From assembly GCA_003665825.1 (NCBI GenBank), contig QPFY01000026.1, positions 62,001 to 126,000 of the forward strand: a stretch of 64,000 nucleotides of DNA, written 5' to 3'. Source of the stretch: Microbotryum silenes-acaulis. Its lineage: Eukaryota > Basidiomycota > Microbotryomycetes > Microbotryales > Microbotryaceae. The stretch's first letter is position 1, and each line of letters opens with the position of its first letter. Positions 24,791 to 34,484 of this stretch are shown piece after piece. The notes beneath the pieces were generated by a model. That model made no database searches. It was not told the origin of the DNA and saw only the letters and a program-made list of their open reading frames with translations. A program made the position numbers and the translations under genes.

Positions 24791-24997
24791 CTAGAATCTC
24801 GGCGTCTGATTCGAGGTGGTTCAATACGTTAGAACGCTCAGTTAACTATTGCAATATGATACCGTGAATACTACTGACCTGATTCGAGGTGGTTCAATAC
24901 GTTAGAACGCTCGTATCAGAAGGAAGCTAAGAGAAAGCCCGCGCGCGCTCGCGCTCATGTAGCCTGCAGAGTGTACTCCTCAAGTGTCAACTCAACA
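24791..24997 (-). repeat. 5' LTR of copia element 2 (long form with internal duplication)
   Basis: Contains two copies of a 34-bp sequence beginning CTGATTCGAGGTGG at 24806-24839 and 24879-24912, 73 bp apart. The 3' LTR carries only one copy, which explains the 73-bp length difference exactly. Confidence 0.85.
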
Positions 24998-26140
24998 AAA
25001 CACACTACTTAGGTAGGTAAGCAGAAGCTACCGGCGATCCTGTGTCAATGTCGTGGAAAACACTTCAAGACTTGCCCAATGCATCCTTGGCTCTCACCAC
25101 CACTGTTCGGTAAAGAATCGAGGATTCAAGTCGAGATCGAGCAGATGTCGCGGGCGATGGCCGTAACACCCTTTGACTTTGGACGATCGTGTCCCAAATG
25201 AGGAAGGTTCCTCGCTAAGCATGGCTGTTGCTACACCGTGGCACAGCTACACGTGGATGTCTCGGTGGCCATGGTCTTCCATGACACTCAGTCTATGCCT
25301 TACAGTACGGTCTTCTGGCCCGGACACACAGGGGACCCGGCACCTGCCACCACGGCTCCGAGCTCGAGCTCAGCGTCGTCGCCGGGACGACGACATTGCA
25401 GGTTGGTGGGCCGCAAGACGGCACGTGACTTCAAACAGTCGAGTCCTACTACTAGCTCCTCGACATCCCCCATCGCACAATCCAGAATACTTTCGATAGC
25501 TATAAAGTCAATAACAGTACTGTGATCATGTAGGAGCCACTTTCCGTAGGTACCGTCGTCGGGTCCATTTGCGGAGTTGACGGACAAGTTCGACGAGGTT
25601 TCTGCTCCTGCGAGTCGGCTCTTGGGCCTTGGCCCGACGTCGGGCGCCCGGGCAGCGAAGCGAGCCACCACGAGTTGTCCAAGCAATGGCCATGGCATCA
25701 TGTACCTAGGTAGCTGAGTGAAGCCCAGTCTCCCAGGGTAGCTAGGAAATAAAAATCCCGAAAATGTTGATGTAGGTTTCTCATGGTCCTTCGATCCTGT
25801 GTGCATAACTGGAACACCTGTGCCGACTCCGAAGCCATCTCGGAGTTGGAGGTCTTTCAGGCTCGCCCAGCCGATCAGCGAGCTATCATGCACAACATAC
25901 CTAGGCAAGCAGGCAAAAGCAAACAGTCGTCGAAACATATGCTCTTACTTTTGCCCTGGGTATACTGTGATGAATATTGGCATCAACCGACGCAAGTTTG
26001 GAAGCTCAAACTCAAGCCCCATCCTCACATCCGAGCGCCTGGTCCGAGCTCCCAAATCGCCTCGACTCCGTCGCAAGCGCGTGCCCAACTCGCGCTCTCC
26101 ATTCCACCGCCATCAATCATCGTCCAAGCAATTCGCAATC
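24998..26140. other. Intergenic region before the CstF64 gene
   Basis: 1.1 kb with no recognised gene. The last few hundred bases are probably the promoter and leader of the CstF64 homolog. A 212-codon frame on the minus strand (25300-25938) is the largest here. It shows no familiar motif and includes translated AGGTAGG-like simple sequence, so it is not called as a gene. Short CCTAGGTAGG-like runs occur at about 25010, 25700 and 25900. Confidence 0.55.
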
Positions 26141-27849
26141 ATGTCACGGTATGGGGGACCTCCAGCAAATAGCTATGGACAACCGCAACAACGCTCGAGT
26201 GTCGTGTTTGGTACGTTCAGCCCATCCGTTCAGCCCATCTCTGTGGCATTGGAAAGATGACGCTGACGTTGGGACCACCGGGTGTGCCGTGCTCAGTCGG
26301 CAACTTGCCGTTCGACTACACCGAGGAGCAGCTCATCGAAGTAAGCGGAATTCACGTGTCAAACTTAGAGAGTACTAGCGCTCATATCTGTTCTCTTTGA
26401 CTACCGTCTGCAGACCTTCAGCTCTGTTGGACCAGTCGTGTCGTTCCGGTTCGTCCTCGACTTCGCAAATCACCTGTGTCTTGCGACTCGCACCGAAGCT
26501 CATCCAACCCCCATCTTCCTGCACAGTCTTGTATTCGATCGTGACTCCGGTAAACCGAAAGGTTTCGGATTCTGCGAGTACAAGGACCCGGAGACGGCGG
26601 CTTCGGCGTTGCGCAACCTTCAAGGGGTCGAGGTCGGTGGCCGTGGTCTGCGCCTCGACTTCGCCGATACAGAGGACGCACCACCATCCAAACGAGGTCC
26701 TGGAGCTGGTCCACCTCGGTATGGATCGGGAGCTGGCGGTGGCGGTGGTGCACACGGTGGACCGCCCGGAGCGCCGTCGTACGGGGGGCCCGCACCGACC
26801 CCTGCATACGACCAAGCTCCGAGGCCGCTCCCTACCGGTGTACCACTTGCACCTGGCCAAACAGCATCTGACAACATCACAAACACTCTCGGCACAATGC
26901 CGCCGGGCCAACTGCTCGACATAATGAGTCAGATGAAGGTCAGTCCTGCCCTCGCAGCTTCGCGCCATCACTTTGGGGGATCTCTCGAATGCTGAAGAAC
27001 CCACCACGCTTGCCCTTGTTCATTGGATCACAGGCGATGGTCACTGCGTCACCCTACGAAGCACGCACTCTCTTGACAACAAACCCCCAACTTTCCTACG
27101 CCCTGTTCCAAGGAATGCTTCTCATGAACCTAGTCGATCCGGCCGTTCTCAACGTAGGTATACTTCGGATCACAAGCTGTGACCGGCGACACCGTTCTTA
27201 CAAAGGCCTTTGTATTTTGATGTACCTACAGAAAATGCTACCTCAGCCCGCCCCCGCCCCCGCCCCGACACCATATGGTGGACCTCCGCAAGCCGCTGGC
27301 TACGGTGCACCACCTCAATCCGGTTACGGCGGTGCCGCCCCACTTCCATCCGGCTATGGCGCACCCGCAAACCCACCCTATGGCGACAACGGCTACTCCC
27401 AACCACCTCCCCAAGCAGCACAAGCAGGGTATGGTTCGGCGCCCTACTCGTACGGAGCTCCTCAACAAGCGCCACCAGCTGCGCCAGCGGCGGCGCCAAG
27501 AATCGATCCTCAACAGGCCGCTGTGAGCTCAAGATGCAAATGCTCAGGCTCTGGCTTATGATGTTCTACTGATTGTTTCTTGCACTTCCGGACGACGCAG
27601 CTGATCCAACAAGTGATGGCGATGACACAAGAACAGATCGACATGCTGCCGGCCGAGAACCGCAACACCATCATGCAGATTGTGAGTTTTGGCTTGAAGG
27701 TGACGTCCTAGTTAACGATCCTTGGAGCTAGCAGAATTATCTGTTCGGGCTTTGAGACACTGGATGCTGATGCATTCCGAACGACTCCTTCTATTGCCAT
27801 ACGATAGAGGGCCCAGGCCGCGGCGGCTCAACTCGGTGGTCGACGATGA
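26141..27849 (+). CDS. RNA15: Cleavage stimulation factor subunit 64 / Rna15 homolog
   Basis: Eight exons: 26141..26210, 26297..26340, 26414..26448, 26527..26938, 27034..27153, 27232..27522, 27601..27681 and 27808..27849 (364 aa), phases consistent. An N-terminal RRM (residues about 23-100) is split over four exons: [17 protein letters not shown] (RNP2), [18 protein letters not shown] (RNP1). A Gly/Pro linker follows, then a hinge domain [14 protein letters not shown] with [20 protein letters not shown], which binds the CstF77/Rna14 partner. Next is a Pro/Gly/Tyr-rich region. The C-terminal helical motif [18 protein letters not shown] matches CSTF_C. The protein binds U/GU-rich RNA downstream of poly(A) sites in pre-mRNA 3' processing. 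The small RRM exons rely on domain conservation; each gives GT-AG boundaries. Confidence 0.93.
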
Positions 27850-28103
27850 TTGTGGCGGCCGGAGGAAATTCAAGATGCCTGCACACTGCCACTGCAAAGA
27901 CGAGATTGTACCTACCTGTTTAGAAATGAGTTGGAATTGTACCTGTCAGGAAACCATCTGCAATTCGAGGCTTTTTCAAAAGAACAGACTTGCTGTGGGG
28001 GCCAGCATCACGTCTCGAAGGCCGAAAGCAACTGAGATGTACTTTTCATAGAGAAACAGCTAGACAAGATCGAATACATTCTAATTTCGAGATTACCCCA
28101 AGC

Positions 28104-29241
28104 CAGGGTTCCCCATTAGATAAAATAATCTCGCAGATATTAGATATCTATCTAAAAAAAATGGGCTCTGGCCCTTATCTATCTGTCTCCCATCTTAGTC
28201 AGATATCTTAGATAGATGCCTAGATATCTAATAGATATCTAAGTGGGTTAAGATGAGATATAGATAGATATCTTAGGAGATAAGATGCCAGATATCTTCG
28301 CTTGAAGGCGGTCGATTGGGACTCGTAGGAGCCTGTTGGGTGGCCAGTACCACATTTAAGTATCACAAAATGTGGATGAACTGGCAAGGCTGGCTTTCTG
28401 TTCACTGTTTTTGATTCTCTTGTGTTGATAAGTGCTGGGAAGACGAATCATTGCTCAGTCAAGCGGGAGAATGCATTGATGCCGATCGTTGTGCTAATCC
28501 GTGTCAGAGTCGTCCGAAATGTCCACCTCCGCTGGGAACGACTGCCATGACGTCTTTGACTTTTACTTCTTCTCAGCTGACCTAGCGAGCTTGCCAGAGA
28601 TCATTTGCAGAGCCAGCTCTCAGTCAAAAGTAGTAAGTCTGTGCCTCTTTGTCGATGGCGTATTCCGTACTCACAAGCTCCTCCTCAGCCGTGGGGAGGT
28701 CCGACTCCATACTGGCACTGCTTTCGCAAAGACTATCGATTATAGTCGTTCGGCGAGGTGTGAGAGTGCGAGTGTACAAGTGTGCGACGAAAGAAGAGGA
28801 CCGGGGCGGGTAGATTGCGAAGTTCCCAAATGTCGCAATTGCACCTCCTTTCTCTGTGCGATTAGTTGATGAAGCACCCTCTGGCAGCAAAGACGTCTGA
28901 ATGAGAATGAGAATTTGAAGGGGTGCCAAATTGGCCCGTCGGCACTCGTCGGCAAGCCGTGCCGCCTCACCCGCGGTCAGCGGTTGGGCTAAGCCATGGG
29001 GCACAAACATGGGCATTGGGCCGAACACAATTGGAAATTTGATGACCTCGCTAGGAAACTACAACTTCCAGCGCAACAGGAGTCTGTACCAGACACAAAA
29101 AAAGTTAAGATATCTAAAGACTAAGGAAACCCCCGGGGCCTTATCTATCTATCTAAGATATTTGGCCCCTAGATAAGATGTCATCTATATCTTAGCGAGA
29201 TATGCTAAGATAGATATCTAGACATCTAATGAGGAACCCTG
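28104..29241. mobile_element. hAT-like terminal-inverted-repeat element (MITE-type, 1138 bp)
   Basis: Ends are an 18-bp inverted repeat starting CAGGGTTCC (28104-28121 and 29224-29241, 17/18 match). The element is flanked by 8-bp CCCCAAGC (28096-28103) and CCCCATGC (29242-29249), which differ at one base. CAGGG-type termini and 8-bp duplications are hallmarks of the hAT superfamily. Subterminal regions (28130-28290 and 29105-29225) are filled with AGATATCT/TAGATA palindromic motifs, likely transposase-binding or hairpin sequence. The central 0.8 kb contains no transposase; a 134-codon frame on the minus strand (28624-29028) is not recognised. It would need a transposase supplied in trans. Confidence 0.85.
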
Positions 29242-29457
29242 CCCCATGCCTCCGCCGTAACTTTCCAGACTCGGACTGACTCGGAAGGCGACCGAAGTAG
29301 TGCCCGGCAAGCCGACTCTGGCCGAGCTCCGTCACCTCTCGTCACAAATCGCTCTTACATCCTTTGGATACAACCGCTCTTCAGTGTACAAAGCAACGTG
29401 AAACGCCAAGCACCCGAACTCTCAAAATTGTGATCCTCGATCCCAGACCTTCGAAGC

Positions 29458-29966
29458 ATGACACGGCAATCTCAACTGATCAACAGCCTCTTGACGCTCA
29501 TGATGGTCTACACGATCTTGTACCTGCGCCTCGTACCTCTGCCGAGCTTTGTCACACCCAAAATCCAGGACGAGATTATTCCTGTTGTAAGTATTGCAAT
29601 GTGAAAAGCGATGGCCAGGACCCCGTAGCGTTCCCACGCGTCCGAAGGTTGACGAGAGCTCTGTGCTCACACTTCGGCGTCCCCGGTCGCTGATGAAAAC
29701 GTCGTTGTTACATTCGCAGCTCCCGTTCAACATCCTTGTCGCGATCGGAAGTTATTGCCTTTTCGAGCTCGGATGGGGTATCATGACGTTCGGGGAATGC
29801 AACGAGGCGCAGAAGGAGTTGATGAGGGTCAGTCCCTGCCATGCCGAGGATGGAGACTTGCTGAGGGTCACAGAGAATGCTTTACTGACATGATTTACAC
29901 CCTCGGGTACAGGATATTGACGAGGCACGAACAGAACTGAAGAAGCAAGGCATCTCGATCGATTGA
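29458..29966 (+). CDS. DPM3: Dolichol-phosphate mannosyltransferase subunit 3
   Basis: Three exons, 29458..29586, 29720..29827 and 29913..29966, give 96 aa, the usual size for Dpm3. Two membrane segments are visible: LINSLLTLMMVYTILYLRL and LPFNILVAIGSYCLFELGW. Then comes the conserved TFGECNEAQKELMRDIDEAR and a short polar tail ending LKKQGISID. Dpm3 is an ER membrane anchor that stabilises the catalytic Dpm1 subunit, which makes dolichol-phosphate mannose for N-glycans, GPI anchors and O-mannosylation. Its presence implies a three-subunit enzyme of the human/S. pombe type rather than the single-subunit S. cerevisiae type. The hAT-like element lies 216 bp upstream. Confidence 0.92.
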
Positions 29967-30201
29967 ATAACGGGGCGTATCGATCCCCGTAGCATGGCGA
30001 ATTTACGTGGTTCAAGTTTCGCCACAAGAGCCATGTAGCTGCATTCCTCTCACCTGTTGTACATCAGATTGAAACACTTCCAACGCCTTCACTATCGCGG
30101 TATAGGAGATTACGAATACAGTGTTGTCAATACAAAGGAGAATTCCTCAATCCACGACGAGCGACCGCCAATACCGCCCATCACCAACCCACAGTCTAGC
30201 C

Positions 30202-31694
30202 TCACTTTCGCCCTCGACCACCCCTGCCTCCACCCCTTCCACCGCCCCTCCCACCTCGTCCTCCCCTCTGTCCCATGGACAGCGCCCCTCGACCACCCGT
30301 CAACTGCTTGATCGCCTTGCGCTCGTTGATCATCGAACCCGCCGAAACGTCCTTGCCCGCCGTCGGGGCATCGTCCGAAACCTTGGTACGCTTGTTCGAA
30401 GGCGTGGCTCCGATCTTGGTGAGGATCGACATGGCCTTGTTGCGTTCGGCTTTGGCGTCGACTTCGTTGGGGTCGAACTTCAGGAGGAGGGATCCATAAT
30501 AAGTTGATCAGGTTTCAGCTAAGCGGATCAACAATTCGATGCCAGACATACCTTTCGCTTAATGTTCTTCTCCGCATTCTCCCCTTTGATTTGAGCATCG
30601 AATTTGCCCATACTCGCGGTCGCCTTCTTGGTGATCTTTAGTTCTCGTTCGAGCTGCACCTTGCGCTTCTCGCGCTCGCTCGCATTGGCTTGGTTCGTCG
30701 CGACTTGGGTCGCGGCGTTCGCGGCGGCGCGTTGCATGTTCTTGAGACGTTGCGTCTCGTTCTTGGCTTTGCGGGCGGTGCGTTCTCGTTTCGAGTTGGC
30801 GACGGGGTCGAAGGAGTTGTCTGATGAGGTCGAGGTCGAGGTCGAGCGAGGGGGAGAAGATTCGTTAGCTACCCGCTACGAGTACAATCACCGAACAAAA
30901 TTAAAACGAGGGTTAGAGTTGAGACTTACCGGCATCATCAGGCACTTCGGTGATCCAGTGATCCTCCGACTCCTTGTTCTTGCCCTTGTAACCCCACCTC
31001 GGGACCCAATCCTGTTTCTCCTCGTCAAAGACCATCCGATCCTTCTTGGGCTTGGGGGCAATTCCTTTGGCCGTTGCGAACGCTTGCCATTTCGTCATGG
31101 CTTTGGCTTTGGGCAACTGTGTTGAGCAATGAATGATCAGTGATCGTGCTCAACAGGGCAAGCGATAGATAGGAAGGTGTTAAAACTGACAGGCTTCTCA
31201 CGAGGAAGTTCAGTCGAAATCGGAGGTAAGTCGGCCACGACTCCATCATCGACCAATCGCGTCGGTTGGTTCCAAATCCCGTTCACGAGCAATTGAATGC
31301 CGTCCCTCGCGTGCGAAAGGAGCGTCTGTTCACGATCCATTCTGGGAGGAGTAGGAGAGCGGTGGTCAGTTCAGCTTCGGGTTGCGAAAGCGAATCTGGA
31401 AAGTCGCTCGGGGGAAGGGCTGGGTACGGAAAGGGTGGGACGGAGCTTGACCTACTTGTATACTTCGTCTTCGATGGGGTTGGGGTCCAGGATGGCCATG
31501 AGTCCGAGGTCGATCTCGACGGGGATTTCTTTGGGGACCTGGATCGCCAGTCTGCGAGAAGCGACGGTGAGCATTCAGTCGGACCGTCAGCTACAGAACC
31601 TGGGCCGTAGGATCTGTCATCGCTCAGGGACCTACTGCTTGGAGGAAGTAGCTTCCAAGAGCTCTGATACGTCCATCGCTGTTGAGGACGACAT
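30202..31694 (-). CDS. RRS1: Ribosome biogenesis regulatory protein Rrs1
   Basis: Six exons: 31636..31694, 31456..31551, 31191..31341, 30930..31116, 30552..30820 and 30202..30477 (345 aa), all phases compatible. Conserved Rrs1 sequence includes VEIDLGLMAILDPNPIEDE, MDREQTLLSHARDGIQLLVN, LPPISTELPREKPLPKAK, TKWQAFATAKGI and DRMVFDEEKQDWVPRWGYKG. Rrs1 acts with Rpf2 in the nucleolus to load 5S RNP onto pre-60S particles. The C-terminus is a Gly/Arg repeat (RGGRGGRGGGRG), an RGG-type RNA-binding tail. The first exon encodes only 19 codons plus two bases; it was chosen because its GTAGGT donor joins in frame to LAIQVPKEIP. The donor overlaps an apparent TAG, so an unspliced reading would stop. 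Confidence 0.93.
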
Positions 31695-32595
31695 GTTGGA
31701 CGGGTTCGAATTGATGCGGGGTGGAGTCGACCAGCTGCGACGGTGCGACCAAGCGCGAGCAAACCCGTGCGAAGTCCAAATTGACCGATCGGACGCGCAC
31801 GGACCGCTTGCCCAGGATCGAGTCGGTGAAAGCTCAACCAAAAGCCCGAGGTCAGGATGGATGCTGTCTATAGTATACTGCTGTGAGATAATCACAGCAT
31901 GACATATAGTGTTCGCCGTCTACATCACACGTCGGAAGACGTTCGCCGCATTGCTTACACGACTTGGTCGTTCGCCGTCACACACAACTGCTGAGGTTGT
32001 TCGCCGTTTACGCGACCGTCGTCGCTTGCCCGCCTTTTTTTTTTTTTTTTGTTAGCATCCGCCTGTAAGGCCCAGTCGTGGGGCCTTGCAAGTAACAGGA
32101 TACGAGTATGTATTCCAAAGAATAAACTGGTCAGAAGGGAAGAGAGAGTCTACTTCCCGACAAGGCTTAAGGCCAGACGCGCGTCAGGCCTTGAGTAACT
32201 ACGGAGTATTACACTCTCCACCACCTAAACCAAACCCTCGTCCTCCCCTTCGCTTGAGATCCTCAAATGCCTCGATCACATCATTGCAATCCCCAAGCCA
32301 AGGATACATCCTCCGCCGTGAATGGTGCCTTGAGTTCGGGCATGTTCAGGCGCGTGGGTCCGCGATCTGACGCCATCCTTGACGAAAGATGCGGTGGGGC
32401 GTCCTTGTCCGTTGTGGATCCCGGAACATTTTTTCGGAGCTCGTCCTCGTTGATGACATTCCGTCCTTGCAAGTATTGTCCCTCGAAAGAAAAGCCAACG
32501 TGCACGCCAGAGGAACTCGAGATAGCGCTGGGAGAACTACATATCACGGCAAGCACACCAAAACAAGACCAGAGACGAATAATCATTCGATCATT
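31695..32595. other. Intergenic region upstream of RRS1
   Basis: 0.9 kb between the start of RRS1 and the 3' end of IST1, both on the minus strand. It contains four evenly spaced GTTCGCCG motifs (see separate entry), a poly-T run of 17 near 32034-32050 and no supported coding sequence. Confidence 0.6.
31911..32006. repeat. Four GTTCGCCG motifs at 29-30 bp spacing
   Basis: GTTCGCCG occurs at 31911, 31941, 31970 and 31999, spaced 30, 29 and 29 bp. The intervening sequences share fragments such as TACAC and ACACG, which suggests a diverged tandem repeat. It lies about 220-310 bp upstream of the RRS1 start codon. Confidence 0.8.
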
Positions 32596-34454
32596 TCATC
32601 TCTTCTTCAGCTCTGCAAATCTCTTCGTCAAAGCCTCGAACGCATCCTCCTCGGTATTCTTCGGTGCAGCAGGGATCGCACTCAAAGCAGGTGCTCCGAT
32701 TTGCGGTGCAGGAGGGGGTACGATCCCGGGTGATGGCAAGCTGGTGCGTACAATGACGGTATCTTTGGCTGCTGAGGGGTCGACGGGAGGGGTTTGAGGG
32801 AATCCAGCGGCGTTGTCGAAGGGTGGAAGGGACAGGGGCGCTTTCGTCGGCGTGGAAGGGATTGCAGGCGCGGTCGGCACGGGAGCATTCTGCTCGAGCT
32901 CATTCGGGATAGGCCAGTCAGTGGGTGTTCGTGATTCAAAACATTGTTCTATACTCACGGCAGGTGTAGCGGCTTCAACAGGTTGGTTGGAATCGGTGAA
33001 ACCTTGTGGGCGCCAATCGATGGAGTACTAGACAAAACAGCCTATCCACCTTAGTCTCGGGTGGGTAAATCGTTTACTCGAGGCCCAACTCACAGCTTTG
33101 GCAATCTCGTACAGATAAAGATCAACAAGCTCGGGAGGTGGAGTCGCAACAATGAGTTTGGACGTGATCTGCACGGATGCCGACGGTCAGTGAGGCTCGA
33201 GGTCGCGTCGGGACTATGTTCCGCACTGACCCGTTCGGGGACACAGTTGTCAGTGTTGTCCATACAGGCAATCGCAAAATCTCTACCTCCCTTGGCCATA
33301 AGCATGTCTCGCAATACATGCAATTCTTTGAGCTCGGTTCTGTGGACATGGACGGAGGGGACTCGAGGCTGAGCTGGGGAAGGGAACGTTCGGGCCCCAC
33401 AAATGCTCGAACTGACCTTGGCGCGGCGTGGATAATGCCGATCACAGCTTCGGACACTCCAGGATCAATTTCCCTGTGTATTACGAACAAGATTGTTTTC
33501 GGTGAGAACCGTCCTAGCTGCGGGATAACCTAGCAAGTAACGACGGACTTGACTTGTTCCAACAGGCCAAAGCGGGCCAATAGCAGCTCGCAGTAGAGCT
33601 CGAGCATTTCAAGTAGTTCGATTGTCAAGTCATCGCCCATTACGCCTTCGACCTGCAAGGTTCATTGTCGTGGAGTCAGTCAGCGTGCCTGGGACGAAGC
33701 GGAGCTTTGAGGCCCCACCTTGATGCCGGCGGACTCAATCTTGCCCTTCTCGAGCAGGGATGCGATCTTGGTGCAATGTGTTGTCAGATTAGTATAGAAA
33801 CACGTAGCTGTGACGGCGATCGTTGGGTTAGGGAGGGGTACTGACCTCTCTGCGAGTGATCTTGGCGAGTTGGGTCTTCTTGCCGGCCAGGAGGCGCAAT
33901 CGTTGGATGGCCAACTTGAGTTGGATCTTGGCCCGTTGGGGATTCCATCCTGCCCCACTACCACCACCACCACCTCCTCCCTTGCCGGACGAGGACCGGT
34001 TGAACGACAGCTTGAGGACGGAGGACGGCGTGCCCGAGTTAGGTGGGGCGGTGACGTCGCCAGCCGCTGCTGAGACTGCCGGATTCACACACGAGTCGCC
34101 GGGAGTTGCTGCACTGGCTTTGCTAGAGTCGGCGGAGGATGTGGGCTCGGACGAGTTGTTTGGCGTTGGGGAACGCCCGAGGAGAAAGTTGAGGGTATTC
34201 ACGCTGGGCAGGTTGGATTTGTCCCGGAAGACGAATCGGGACGACGGCGGAGTGGGGTGTGAAGAGGAGAGCCAAAGGCAGCGGTGAGCTCGCTCTGGCG
34301 CGCCGGTTGGCTGAGATGTCAAATCGGCGATTTGATCGCATTTGATCGCGCGGCAAGGCGCGGAGAGGCGCGGCAGACACGCGCCGAACTGTTTGGTCTT
34401 CTGGCGCAGCTCGCGCTCCTCTCGAGCCTTCACCCCGGTCGTACTCGCCACCAT
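32596..34454 (-). CDS. IST1: IST1-like ESCRT-III regulator (start uncertain)
   Basis: Exons: 33846..34454, 33719..33766, 33549..33652, 33417..33473, 33231..33339, 33094..33168, 32959..33027 and 32596..32889. The IST1 domain reads through them: GWNPQRAKIQLKLAIQRLRL, QLAKITRREIASLLEKGKIE, TIELLEMLELYCELLLARFG, DPGVSEAVIGIIHAAPR, TELKELHVLRDMLMAKGGRD and ATPPPELVDLYLYEIAKAYS. IST1 binds Vps4 and ESCRT-III to control multivesicular body sorting. The C-terminus is Pro-rich and ends EEDAFEALTKRFAELKKR, a MIM-like helix that could bind Vps4 MIT domains. The N-terminal part before the domain, about 170 residues, is unlike the family. The only in-frame ATG (34452-34454) lies 30 bp from the divergent BRH2 start, so an unseen first exon is possible. 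Confidence 0.85.
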
Positions 34455-34484
34455 CACCGTGTCTTCTCACAGTCCCACCTCTCG

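Larger units (their letters stand above)
20491..24997 (-). mobile_element. Ty1/copia LTR retrotransposon, intact gag-pol, unequal LTRs
   Basis: 4.5-kb element transcribed on the minus strand. The LTR pair shares ends (TGTTGAGTTGACAC at the coding-strand 5' end), but the 5' LTR (24791..24997, 207 bp) is 73 bp longer than the 3' LTR (20491..20624, 134 bp). A purine tract precedes the 3' LTR and a half-tRNA-type primer site follows the 5' LTR. The single gag-pol frame of 1359 codons is uninterrupted. About five substitutions between LTRs suggest it is older than element 1. No clean target duplication was found: GACAT flanks the left and AAACA the right. Confidence 0.92.

Noticed and set aside
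20486..25002. Target-site duplication for copia element 2
   Set aside because: The flanks (GACAT and AAACA) do not match. AGACA/AAACA would need a shifted boundary unsupported by the primer site.
25300..25938. 212-codon frame on the minus strand
   Set aside because: No recognisable motif, and it includes translated AGGTAGG-like simple sequence. Called intergenic, though a lineage-specific gene cannot be excluded.
31911..32006. CRISPR-like evenly spaced repeats
   Set aside because: The repeats are only 8 bp, there are four of them, the spacers resemble one another and the DNA is eukaryotic.
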